This document shows, one piece after another, positions 1 to 7,750 of a DNA stretch of 15,348 nt. The stretch is from an uncultured Succinatimonas sp. (GTDB lineage: Bacteria; Pseudomonadota; Gammaproteobacteria; Enterobacterales; Succinivibrionaceae). Position 1 is the stretch's first letter, and each line of letters begins with the position of its first letter. Both the position numbers and the translations under genes were made by a program. The notes beneath the pieces were generated by a model. The model saw nothing but the letters and a program-made list of their open reading frames with translations, was not told where the DNA came from and did not search any database. The DNA lies in NCBI GenBank assembly GCA_905201175.1, contig CAJKNC010000033.1, positions 1 through 15,348 on the forward strand, given 5' to 3'.

Positions 1-90
1 TGCCCATATAACATCATCAATATATTAAAATTCTTAATATTTTATATATTAAAAAACTTACCGAAGATTCAGCCTTATCCCGATATTAAG

Positions 91-693
91 CTAATCAGGT
101 TTTTGCCCGTCATGAGCCTTCCATTGGCATTCCTGAATTTCCATATTAGTAAAAGTTGCTATAAATGATGAATTTTCTGGACTGCATGCATATATACCAA
201 AATTAATTTCATTATTAGCTTTATTCAAATGACAAATGCGCATCTGCTTAAAATACTTGCCGTCTTCAGAACATTCAATGCAAAAATCATTATTTCTTCT
301 ACTTAATCGATACCACATTGATTTTATGCTCGCATCAATTTCCGTAGTCGCCCAATCAGAATACCCAGCATTAGTAACCACACTGCCCAAATGCTGCATA
401 TGCTCATTTTCATATTCTATTGATGCCTTCAGCCAGTCTTCGCTATCTAAGTAGACTACAACTCCGCACTGATCAAAACGATGCTTGCTATTAAATTCAG
501 TTTTCACAATAAAAGAAAAAAATTTTTCTTCTGTTTTTATCTGCAAAACAGGCGCATTATCATTTTGAAAATTATAATAAGTCCTCTGCCATAAATCTGT
601 ATAAGGTGTTGTGGCAATCTCAATTTTTTCATCAGAAATAAAATAATCTTCAGGCTCTCTTATCCAAAACATATTCGCAGACGTAAATTGCAT
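91..693 (-). CDS. DUF1349 family protein (concanavalin-like fold)
   Basis: A 200-residue soluble protein with no signal peptide or membrane segment, recognised as a DUF1349 family member (relatives are often annotated 'regulation of enolase protein 1'). Family hallmarks seen are W-x-R-x-P near residues 10-14, a TDLWQRTYYNF stretch near residues 32-42, FDQCGVVVY-x-D near 73-83, W-x-KASIEYE near 87-95, LGSVVTNAGYSDWAT near 102-116, and S-x-DGKYFKQMRICHL near 145-158. The length is usual for the family. The fold is a beta sandwich like that of legume lectins and glucanases, so carbohydrate binding is possible, but no activity is established. The start at 693 is preceded by a weak GGGGTA ribosome site; the next in-frame ATG is at 672. 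The gene stands alone and is separated from amiF by about 400 bp and a terminator. It has no visible link to the urea/amide block. Confidence 0.85.
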   Translation of the reverse strand: MQFTSANMFWIREPEDYFISDEKIEIATTPYTDLWQRTYYNFQNDNAPVLQIKTEEKFFSFIVKTEFNSKHRFDQCGVVVYLDSEDWLKASIEYENEHMQHLGSVVTNAGYSDWATTEIDASIKSMWYRLSRRNNDFCIECSEDGKYFKQMRICHLNKANNEINFGIYACSPENSSFIATFTNMEIQECQWKAHDGQKPD

Positions 694-1092
694 ATTTACC
701 CCAATATAATTGGCTTTTTTATTGAAATATCTTTAATGACAAAATCCTCAATATCTCTTTAATTATATTAAATCAATATTATTTATAGATTAACTTTGAT
801 ACAAACGTTTTATTTGACATTCTCTATATGACAATCAGAGACAGAAAACAAATATTAGCTCTAACTTTTATCATGCTATAGCTAAATTATAAAATCTCTT
901 CTTGCGATTTGGGAAATTTAAAAAAGCTTATCAGCCCCTGTCAGTATAAGTAAAAAATGGAAACAGACATTAGATGGAGCTTCGCGACAGAAACGACAAA
1001 AAAATACATTATTCATGTTTTTTAAAGAAATGCTTTGCCATGATCTGCATTACGTTCAAATCATTAAACACCTAATTAAATGGAGAATATAT
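694..1092. other. AT-rich intergenic stretch, no gene seen
   Basis: About 400 bp between the DUF1349 gene and the amiF terminator. It should hold the promoter of the DUF1349 gene: a TATAAT match reads on the minus strand at 767-762, but I see no good -35 element at the right distance, so I do not call a promoter. No RNA gene or repeat was recognised. Confidence 0.5.
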
Positions 1093-1122
1093 AAAAAAAG
1101 GCAGGCTTTAAGCCTGCCTTTT
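1093..1122. terminator. Bidirectional rho-independent terminator after amiF
   Basis: The stem is GGCAGGC (1100-1106) with GCCTGCC (1112-1118) and a TTTAA loop. It is flanked by seven A on the left and four T on the right. Read on the minus strand, the hairpin is followed by seven T, which fits a strong intrinsic terminator for amiF, whose stop is 31 bp upstream. The T tract on the + side is shorter, so it may also stop + strand transcription. Confidence 0.9.
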
Positions 1123-1152
1123 GAAGGTTATTAGCTAGGAAATCTGGTTTGA

Positions 1153-2169
1153 TTACTTCTTGAATTTATCCGGCATAGGACCATACTGACCGCCATTTGG
1201 ATAGTACTTCCAGCCATCACGGATCTTGATCTTCTCATCCCAAGGCAACTTATACTTGCCTTCAGCTAAATCTTTAACCCAAGTCAAATAATTAGCCTTC
1301 TCGCCGCCCGGTTTGCCGACATAAGCTCTGCAGCCTAAGTTGAAGATATTATTTTCAAGTGCCCAGTTCTCACGGGCCTTATCTACTAAGCGAGGGAAGA
1401 GCTCTGCTGTAACGATTTCCCAAGGGTTTCTCTGTCCTTGCTGAATTACATTACCGTCGTAATTGCAGATTGTGCCTTCACCGAAGTAATAGAATACATT
1501 ATCATAACCTGCTAAGTTTACAGCAACTGTATACATCAGGTTCTGCCAAGCATTGGTACGGTTAGTAATAATCCATTGATCGTTTACCTGTGTTGAGTAA
1601 CCGGAAATACGGATATAAACATTAGCACCCTTGTAAGCAGCTTCACGAGCCAGCTCCGGGAACATACCATCGTGGCAAATGCATACAGCAAGCTTAGAAC
1701 CCTTAGGGCCATCGCATACTGGCATACCAAGATTACCTGGTGCCCATGGCTCTACAGGTACCCATGGTTGGAGCTTTCTGTAATGAAGGGCAATCTCGCC
1801 TTTGTTGTTGATAATAATAGCTGTGTTAAACGGATGACCGCCATCAGGATCTTTTTCCATGATAGAAAATACGCCCCAGACATCAGCATCTTTACATGCC
1901 TGCTTGTACTTGCCTACTTCAGGGCTGTCAAGGCTTAAAAGCATTTCATCATAAGACCAAATTGCGGTATTCAGACCCTGAGTTGAATATTCCGGGAAGA
2001 CAATCAGATCTAAGCCTGGATAGCCGGCTTTTGTTGAGGCTACTGCCTTACAGATCTTATCAACGTTAACCTGAATATCTTCAGGGCCATTTACTACAGG
2101 AACAGGATACTGAATAGCAGCAACTAATAATGCCTCATCCCAAGAACTTACTGAACCAGTTGAACCCAT
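1153..2169 (-). CDS. amiF: Formamidase (nitrilase superfamily, AmiF type)
   Basis: Cytoplasmic formamidase (formamide amidohydrolase) that hydrolyses formamide to formate and ammonia. The protein closely resembles Helicobacter AmiF along its whole length (338 residues here, about 334 there), including the segments VAAIQYPVPVVN, FPEYSTQGLNTA, SIMEKDP, PVCDGPKGSKLAVCICHDG, NVYIRISGYSTQVNDQW, VNLAGYDNVFYYFGEG and NIFNLG. The catalytic triad is visible: Glu60 (FPEYS), Lys132 (RKLQPW) and Cys165 (ICHDG), numbered from the ATG. A longer reading begins at a GTG at 2178, but the ribosome site GAGGTGA (2182-2176) overlaps that GTG and lies 6 bp before the ATG at 2169. The ATG also gives the AmiF-like N-terminus MGSTGS, so I prefer it. 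The related aliphatic amidase AmiE is less likely because the C-terminus and N-terminus match AmiF. The gene has its own upstream region carrying the same palindrome found by urtA, and is closed by its own terminator. Confidence 0.93.
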   Translation of the reverse strand: MGSTGSVSSWDEALLVAAIQYPVPVVNGPEDIQVNVDKICKAVASTKAGYPGLDLIVFPEYSTQGLNTAIWSYDEMLLSLDSPEVGKYKQACKDADVWGVFSIMEKDPDGGHPFNTAIIINNKGEIALHYRKLQPWVPVEPWAPGNLGMPVCDGPKGSKLAVCICHDGMFPELAREAAYKGANVYIRISGYSTQVNDQWIITNRTNAWQNLMYTVAVNLAGYDNVFYYFGEGTICNYDGNVIQQGQRNPWEIVTAELFPRLVDKARENWALENNIFNLGCRAYVGKPGGEKANYLTWVKDLAEGKYKLPWDEKIKIRDGWKYYPNGGQYGPMPDKFKK

Positions 2170-2558
2170 AAACGTCACCTCATAAGTATTGTTAATAAAA
2201 AACTTTTTCTTCAGGATCTTTTCCTTCTGAACTTGAGTTCATTATCATTGATTGGAAAATGTATAAAAATTGGCAAAATGGATTAGTCACATACGTAAAA
2301 TGACGTATCAGCAATAATTATTTGCAGATAAAAGGCGCTCTGTATCAATAAATAAAAATTCACCAGAAAGTAACTAAAAAATATAAAATCCCATATATTG
2401 CTGCTCGTCAAAGCTCTGCTTTTTAATCCATGCAATTGCATGCCGCCTCTAGCTGTCTTATGCTTTTGCAAATGCATGGCTTTTAACCGCAAATTTAAGC
2501 AGATCCTCAGCTGCTGCAGATATATGTATAAGTTTTTATGCAGCAGGAAATATACATC
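2170..2558. other. amiF upstream region with operator and hairpins
   Basis: About 390 bp between the urt terminator and amiF. It holds the shared palindrome and TGG boxes (2253-2307) on the amiF-proximal side. Further out is a larger inverted repeat, with arms 2428-2440 and 2467-2479 pairing 12 of 13 bases; its left arm overlaps a perfect 14-bp palindrome, CATGCAATTGCATG, at 2429-2442. Another hairpin is CTGCTGCA at 2511-2518 with TGCAGCAG at 2539-2546. On the minus strand TATACA (2265-2260) and GATAAT (2246-2241) are possible -10 elements, neither with a good -35, as expected for an activator-dependent promoter. A 103-codon minus-strand reading frame crossing this region is not protein-like. 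Confidence 0.55.
2271..2307 (-). promoter_or_regulatory. Candidate operator of amiF (shared with urtA)
   Basis: The imperfect palindrome TACGTAAAATGACGTA (2292-2307) has inverted half sites TACGT and ACGTA six bases apart. Its reverse complement matches the copy at 7671-7686 in 14 of 16 positions. A box TGGCAAAATG lies at 2271-2280, exactly 11 bp away, and a second box TGGAAAATG lies at 2253-2261. With TATACA (2265-2260) as the -10, the palindrome would be centred near -47, a usual place for an activator. The binder is inferred to be the LuxR-type regulator encoded at 11164-12075. Confidence 0.65.
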
Positions 2559-2592
2559 AAAAAAAAGGCAGAAAGTCTTGCGACTATCTGCC
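2559..2592 (-). terminator. Rho-independent terminator of the urt operon
   Basis: An 11-bp stem with one mismatch (GGCAGAAAGTC at 2567-2577 with GACTATCTGCC at 2582-2592) and loop TTGC, followed on the minus strand by eight T (2566-2559). It lies 31 bp past the urtE stop and separates the urt transcript from amiF, so amiF needs its own promoter. Confidence 0.92.
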
Positions 2593-2622
2593 ATAATTTT
2601 CAGATTACTTAAGTTGTTATTG

Positions 2623-3312
<690 letters not shown>

Positions 3313-3322
3313 AATCTATCCC

Positions 3323-4129
3323 CTACTGACCAAGGTAAACATCAATAACCTTAGGGTTTTTCTTGATGTTTTCCATGCTGCCTTCTGCAAGCAGTTTTCC
3401 ATGATGCATAACGGTCACACGGTCGGCAATATTTTCAACGAACTTCATATCGTGCTCAATTACGATTACGGAGCGGCCTTTGATAATCTTTTTGAGCAGA
3501 GCTGCTGTCTGTTTTCTCTCTGCTACAGACATGCCTGCGACTGGCTCATCGAGCATCAAAAGCGAAGGATTCTGAATAAGCAGCATTCCAATCTCAAGCC
3601 ACTGTTTCTGACCATGGCTGAGTAATGAAGCCTTCATATTCAGTTTGTCCCCTAGAAAAATGGTATTCGCCACTTCCTTTACCTTTTCAATAATCTCTTT
3701 ATTGCGCTTAAAGAAAAGAGCGCCAAATACATTCTTACCCTTTGGATAGGATAGCTCGAGATTTTCAAAAACAGTAATAGCCTCATATATAGATGGATTC
3801 TGAAATTTTCTGCCAACTCCGGCCTCAACAATCTCGTATTCCTTAAGATTAGTCAGTTCCTTGCCATGGAACTTAATCGAGCCGGAAGTTGCCTTGGTTT
3901 TACCGCAGATCATATCAAGAACTGTAGTTTTACCGGCACCATTAGGACCAATGATTACTCGAATTTCACCTTCATCCACATACAAAGAGAAATCGTCTAC
4001 TGCTTTAAAACCATCGAATGATACTGTCAGGTTTTCAATATAAAGAGCATATTCTTTCTGAAGACTTCTATTTCCGGAAATCGGAGTTTCTTCAATTTCA
4101 AAGCTTCTATCTAATTCGGCGTCACTCAT
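3323..4129 (-). CDS. urtD: Urea/amide ABC transporter ATP-binding protein UrtD
   Basis: Second ATPase of the Urt importer, 268 residues, cytoplasmic and bound to the UrtB/UrtC permeases. Visible motifs are Walker A GPNGAGKTT (61-69), Q-loop Gln110 in KFQNPSIYE, the UrtD-type signature LSHGQKQWLEIGMLL (170-184), Walker B LLMLDEP with Asp194/Glu195, and H-loop His226 in EHDM. LSHGQ in place of LSGGQ is the usual UrtD form and separates it from LivG. About 27 residues precede the ATPase core, as in other UrtD proteins. The start ATG lies 2 bp after the urtC stop. Its ribosome site AAAGGAG lies inside the end of urtC, so translation is probably coupled. Confidence 0.94.
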   Translation of the reverse strand: MSDAELDRSFEIEETPISGNRSLQKEYALYIENLTVSFDGFKAVDDFSLYVDEGEIRVIIGPNGAGKTTVLDMICGKTKATSGSIKFHGKELTNLKEYEIVEAGVGRKFQNPSIYEAITVFENLELSYPKGKNVFGALFFKRNKEIIEKVKEVANTIFLGDKLNMKASLLSHGQKQWLEIGMLLIQNPSLLMLDEPVAGMSVAERKQTAALLKKIIKGRSVIVIEHDMKFVENIADRVTVMHHGKLLAEGSMENIKKNPKVIDVYLGQ

Positions 4130-4131
4130 AA

Positions 4132-5331
4132 TCAGGCTCCTTTATACTGGTGAATTTTTTGAGCAATCTTATCTGCAAGTATTTTTCCTAAAGGAGTCTT
4201 TTTAGCGCTGTTCTTATCTTCAGGAGTTAACAGATACTTGATTGTTTTGTAAAGGTATGGTCCGATGTAGTCTTCATACAGGCCTGCAAGTCCCCTAGGG
4301 AAAAGCATAACCACGCCGATGAAAAGAAAACCCATTGCAAAAAGCCAAAGCTCCGGAAAGTTTTCTGACACAGCTGTTTTGGCATAGCTCACAACTAAGG
4401 TTCCATAAACAGCTCCAAATATTGAAAGACGGCCTCCGACTGCACAGAAGATAACCATCTCAATTGAAGCTACAATGCCGACAAAGCTTGGAGACATGAA
4501 GCCTACCTGCAGAGTAAACATTGCACCGCCAATAGCTGACAGCATTGCGGAGAAGCAGAGAATAAAGATCTTAAAGTTTGCAACATCATAGCCTGAGAAG
4601 CGAACGCGCTCTTCCTCATCTCTAATAGCCAGCAGCAGATGTCCCATTTTGCCGCGCAGGAGCAGATGGCATACAAACAAGGATGCCAGAAGCAAAATTA
4701 CACAGATGTAGTACATAACCAGCTTTGCCTCATCTGTTCTGATATCTATGCCAAGACAGGTTCTCAGATCGGTAATGCCGTTAACACCGCCTGTGTAGCC
4801 CTGCTGACCAATAATCAGAATGGTAAGGATAGCTGCAATCGCCTGAGTGATGATTGAGAAATACACACCGCCTACACGACGCTTGAACATACACAGACCC
4901 AAAATATATGCAAATACGGTTGGTACAGCAAATATAAGAATTAGAGTCAACGGAAAGCTTTTAAATGGAATCCAGAACCAAGGCAGCTCAGTTAACTGAT
5001 TCCAGTCCATAAAGTCAGGAATACCTGGAGTTGACTGAATAGCTGTAGCCTCCGGGGTGGATGCTTCAAGCTTTAAAAACATAGCCATGCAATAACCACC
5101 AAGGCCGAAGAATATGCCCTGACCTAAGCTTAAGATTCCGCCGTAACCCCAGCACAGAACAAGACCAACAGCCACAAAGGCATAGCTTAGATATTTACCT
5201 AGCAGATTTAATCGGAAAACCTCAAGGCAGGATGGCATGACAATAACCAGAAGAACAGCCAGCACCAAGAAGTTTAATATAGTCTTTCTGCCCATTAAGG
5301 AAACAGAATATTGAGGATCTCTTTTAAACAT
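4132..5331 (-). CDS. urtC: Urea/amide ABC transporter permease UrtC
   Basis: Inner-membrane permease of the LivM family, 399 residues, with about ten hydrophobic helices. UrtC-type landmarks are YGGILSLGQGIFFGLGGYCM (about 64-83), the insert IPDFMDWNQLTELPWFW, the GGVNGITDL loop, and the cytoplasmic EAA-like loop LLAIRDEEERVRFSGYDVAN that contacts the ATPases. A charged tail of about 40 residues ends the protein. It pairs with UrtB to form the channel. The start is preceded by AGGGAG, 14 bp after the urtB stop; the stop is 2 bp before urtD. Codon use and layout match the rest of the operon. Confidence 0.93.
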   Translation of the reverse strand: MFKRDPQYSVSLMGRKTILNFLVLAVLLVIVMPSCLEVFRLNLLGKYLSYAFVAVGLVLCWGYGGILSLGQGIFFGLGGYCMAMFLKLEASTPEATAIQSTPGIPDFMDWNQLTELPWFWIPFKSFPLTLILIFAVPTVFAYILGLCMFKRRVGGVYFSIITQAIAAILTILIIGQQGYTGGVNGITDLRTCLGIDIRTDEAKLVMYYICVILLLASLFVCHLLLRGKMGHLLLAIRDEEERVRFSGYDVANFKIFILCFSAMLSAIGGAMFTLQVGFMSPSFVGIVASIEMVIFCAVGGRLSIFGAVYGTLVVSYAKTAVSENFPELWLFAMGFLFIGVVMLFPRGLAGLYEDYIGPYLYKTIKYLLTPEDKNSAKKTPLGKILADKIAQKIHQYKGA

Positions 5332-5345
5332 AGTTTGTCTCCCTA

Positions 5346-6272
5346 TTAGTGGCGTACCTTGATGGAGAACAGACCTTGAGGTCTAATCATCAGTATTCCT
5401 ACAACAAAGAGCAGAGTTAATACTTTTGCCATAGAGCCTGACATAAAGAATTCCATTATGGACTGAGCCTGAGCGATACCGAAAGCCGAAGCAATGGTTC
5501 CAATAAGAGTGCCTGCGCCACCGAATACAACGACTAAGAATGTATCAACGATATACAGCTGTCCTGCTGTAGGTCCTGTAGAACCAATCATGGTGAAGGC
5601 ACATCCGGCAATACCTGCAATGCCGCAGCCTAAAGCAAAGGTTAATCGGTCAACCTTACCTGTATTGATTCCTACAGCTCCGGCCATAGGTCTGTTGAGG
5701 ATAACTGCGCGAAGCTGTCTTCCAAGCTTTGATTTGTACATGATGTACCATACGCCAAAGGTTACAAACATAGTCAGGCATAAAACAAACAAGCCGTTAA
5801 TCGGGATCTCGATACTATCAGTCAGACTTACAGAGCCCATCAGCCAATCAGGCAAAGTAACACCTACTTCACGAGCACCAAAAATTGAACGATATGTCTG
5901 CTGAAGAATTAAGCTCAAGCCCCAGGTTGCAAGCAATGTATCAAGAGGTCTTGAATAAAGATGTCTAATCATCAGATATTCAATCAGAGCACCTAAAAGA
6001 CCGGTTATAAAGAAAGATAAAATTAAAGCTACAAAGAAGTAAATACCAAATAATGACGGCATAAATGCTTCAAAAAAATGGGAGGTCAGGTAGGTGGTAT
6101 AAGCTCCTAGGATCATGAATTCACCGTGAGCCATATTGATAACCCCCATCTGACCGAAGATAATGGCTAAACCTAATGCCATTAAGAGGAATACAGAGAA
6201 TAGAGATAAGCCTGCAAATCCCTGCATTGCAAAGATTGAGGCAAGCTCTTCAAAAGAGTAATCTGAAAACAT
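5346..6272 (-). CDS. urtB: Urea/amide ABC transporter permease UrtB
   Basis: Inner-membrane permease of the LivH family, 308 residues, hydrophobic throughout with about eight helices. Family landmarks are FGQMGVINMAHGEFMILGAY (39-58), LDTLLATWGLSLILQQ, GVTLPDWL, the ATPase-contact loop LGRQLRAVILNRPMAGAVGI and VVFGGAGTLIGT. Many UrtB proteins carry a long N-terminal periplasmic extension; this one does not and corresponds to the permease core, which is also a common form. A ribosome site AAGGAG stands 7 bp before the ATG. The gene is separated from urtA by 84 bp that contain a G-rich hairpin and an AT-rich hairpin covering this ribosome site. Confidence 0.93.
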   Translation of the reverse strand: MFSDYSFEELASIFAMQGFAGLSLFSVFLLMALGLAIIFGQMGVINMAHGEFMILGAYTTYLTSHFFEAFMPSLFGIYFFVALILSFFITGLLGALIEYLMIRHLYSRPLDTLLATWGLSLILQQTYRSIFGAREVGVTLPDWLMGSVSLTDSIEIPINGLFVLCLTMFVTFGVWYIMYKSKLGRQLRAVILNRPMAGAVGINTGKVDRLTFALGCGIAGIAGCAFTMIGSTGPTAGQLYIVDTFLVVVFGGAGTLIGTIASAFGIAQAQSIMEFFMSGSMAKVLTLLFVVGILMIRPQGLFSIKVRH

Positions 6273-6280
6273 ACTTTTTC

Positions 6281-6320
6281 TCCTTAAATATTATTTAAAG
6301 GAGGGGGGCTTTGCCCCCTC
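6281..6320 (-). other. Intercistronic hairpins between urtA and urtB
   Basis: Read on the minus strand, a very stable stem (7 bp of GAGGGGG with CCCCCTC, 6301-6320) is followed by CTTTAAAT. It is then followed by an 8-bp AT-rich stem with one bulge whose right arm is the AAGG of the urtB ribosome site. The first hairpin has only a poor T tract, so a full terminator is unlikely. A processing or mRNA-stability role that leaves more UrtA than permease is usual for such operons and is my inference. Confidence 0.6.
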
Positions 6321-6356
6321 AGTAATCTGACATAAGTTAACATGACTTGTTATCTG

Positions 6357-7580
6357 TTATTGATAACCTTCCGGGAACGGGTTAGGTTCAATTACGCCAG
6401 ACTCATAAACAACCTTGAACTGGCCATCTTTTTGACCCTGACCTATAACAGTCTTCATGTAGAGGTGATGGTTCTTATGAACCTTTACAGAACCGTTAGG
6501 TGCTGCATCAAATTCGGTTCCAGGAAGAGTCTTCTTGATAGCGTCGATATCAAATGAGCCGGCCTTTTCAACAGCAGCCTTCCATAACCATGGCCCTAAG
6601 TATGCAGACTCGGTAACGTCGCCTATAACACTATTCTCACCCCACATCTTCTTGAACTCTGATACGAATTTCTGGTTGTTTTCGTTGTCCATTGACTGGA
6701 AGTACTTAGTAACAGAGTAAGCGCCTTCATAATTCTCACCTCCGATGCCTAATACTTCATCCTCGGTTACAGAGGTTGACAATAACATTGGCTTTTCCTT
6801 AGTCAGATCTATACCTGCTGCTTTAAGCTGCTTATAGAAGGAAACGTTAGAGCCGCCTACAACAATTGAGAAGATAACATCAGGTTTCTTGAGCTTAATC
6901 TTGTTTATAACAGAGTTAAACTGAGTATGGCCTAATGGATAGTATTCCTCGCCTAATACCTTCAGGCCATTCTTTTCAATGTGCTTTCTTGCAATCTTGA
7001 AAGATGTGCGAGGCCAAATGTAGTCTGAACCGATAAGATAGAAGGTTTTGGCCTTTTTCTCTTTCATAACCCAATCAAGACCTGCCAAAATCTGCTGAGT
7101 TGCTTCCTGGCCTGTATAAATAATATTAGGAGACTCCTCTAAGCCTTCGTAGAAGGTAGGATAGAACAGCATATTGTTGTACTGCTCAAAAATAGGGAGA
7201 ACGGCCTTTCTTGAAGCAGAAGTCCAGCAGCCAAAGACAGCTGCTACTTTATCGTTTACAATCAGCTTCTGAGCTTTTTCAGCGTAGGTTGGCCAGTCAG
7301 ATGCACCATCTTCCTGAATAACCTCGATCTTGCGACCTAAAACGCCGCCAGCCTTGTTGATCTGCTCAATAGCCAGCTTCTCAGCCTGAACAGACCCAGC
7401 CTCTGACAGAGCCATAGTACCTGTAATTGAGTGCAGGATACCTACTTTAACCGTAGTATCAGTTACAGCAAGGCCTGTCGTGTTAACTCCATCAGCTAAG
7501 GCTGATGATGACATAGTTGCAGTTAAAACAACTGCCGCTATAGTCTTTGAGATGTAATTCATCTTGGCTTTTATTTCCAT
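6357..7580 (-). CDS. urtA: Urea/amide ABC transporter substrate-binding protein UrtA
   Basis: Periplasmic binding protein of the Urt importer, 407 residues. The N-terminus is a Sec signal peptide: positives in residues 4-12, a hydrophobic core at 14-23, and a likely cut after A29 in SSALA-D. There is no lipobox cysteine, so it should be soluble in the periplasm. UrtA/FmdD hallmarks follow: VKVGILHSITGTMALSE, EDGASDWPTYAEKA, AAVFGCWTSASRKAVLP, LFYPTFYEGLEESPNIIYTG and GSDYIWPRTS. UrtA and the amide-binding FmdD are close relatives, so urea versus formamide/acetamide cannot be settled from sequence; the nearby formamidase favours amides at least in part. An AGGAGA ribosome site 7 bp ahead supports the first ATG. 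It is the first gene of the operon and faces the sensor gene divergently. Confidence 0.93.
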   Translation of the reverse strand: MEIKAKMNYISKTIAAVVLTATMSSSALADGVNTTGLAVTDTTVKVGILHSITGTMALSEAGSVQAEKLAIEQINKAGGVLGRKIEVIQEDGASDWPTYAEKAQKLIVNDKVAAVFGCWTSASRKAVLPIFEQYNNMLFYPTFYEGLEESPNIIYTGQEATQQILAGLDWVMKEKKAKTFYLIGSDYIWPRTSFKIARKHIEKNGLKVLGEEYYPLGHTQFNSVINKIKLKKPDVIFSIVVGGSNVSFYKQLKAAGIDLTKEKPMLLSTSVTEDEVLGIGGENYEGAYSVTKYFQSMDNENNQKFVSEFKKMWGENSVIGDVTESAYLGPWLWKAAVEKAGSFDIDAIKKTLPGTEFDAAPNGSVKVHKNHHLYMKTVIGQGQKDGQFKVVYESGVIEPNPFPEGYQ

Positions 7581-7750
7581 GATGTATTCTCCTATGTGGG
7601 TTAATAACGGTTTAAGGTCATTATTCCAAAGACTAAGTTGTGACAGAATGTGGAAAATGCGCTATTGATATACGTCAAATTACGTATGTAATGCAGAGTC
7701 ATTCAAGTTGAAAATGTGATTGAAACTGATATTTAAGCGGAGAATAGACT
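7581..7750. promoter_or_regulatory. Divergent promoter region urtA / sensor kinase
   Basis: A 170-bp region from which urtA reads left and the sensor gene right. It contains the shared palindrome at 7671-7686, placed so that it could serve both directions. I see no convincing consensus -35/-10 pair for either side, which is compatible with activator-dependent promoters but is not proof. Confidence 0.6.
7651..7686. promoter_or_regulatory. Candidate operator of urtA (shared with amiF)
   Basis: The palindrome TACGTCAAATTACGTA (7671-7686) has half sites TACGT and ACGTA six bases apart. A box TGGAAAATG (7651-7659) lies 11 bp to its left, the same spacing as at amiF. Flanking bases also agree with the amiF copy (TGAT before it and TGT after, when the amiF copy is read on the minus strand). 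The site lies about 90 bp upstream of the urtA start and 64 bp upstream of the sensor start. Confidence 0.65.

Noticed and set aside
957..1025. 22-codon + strand frame (METDIRWSFATETTKKYIIH)
   Set aside because: Too short, with no ribosome site or neighbouring partner; chance is as likely.
2271..2307. Sigma-54 promoter reading of the TGGCA-containing boxes
   Set aside because: No GC element follows at the -12 position with correct spacing in either copy, so the boxes are better explained as activator contacts.
2283..2594. 103-codon minus-strand open frame between urtE and amiF
   Set aside because: It runs through the urt terminator hairpin and the operator palindrome, has no ribosome site, and its low-complexity hydrophobic peptide resembles no family.
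5494..5904. 136-codon + strand open frame
   Set aside because: It lies entirely antisense within urtB, whose permease motifs are clear, and its proline/threonine-rich content is typical of a shadow frame.
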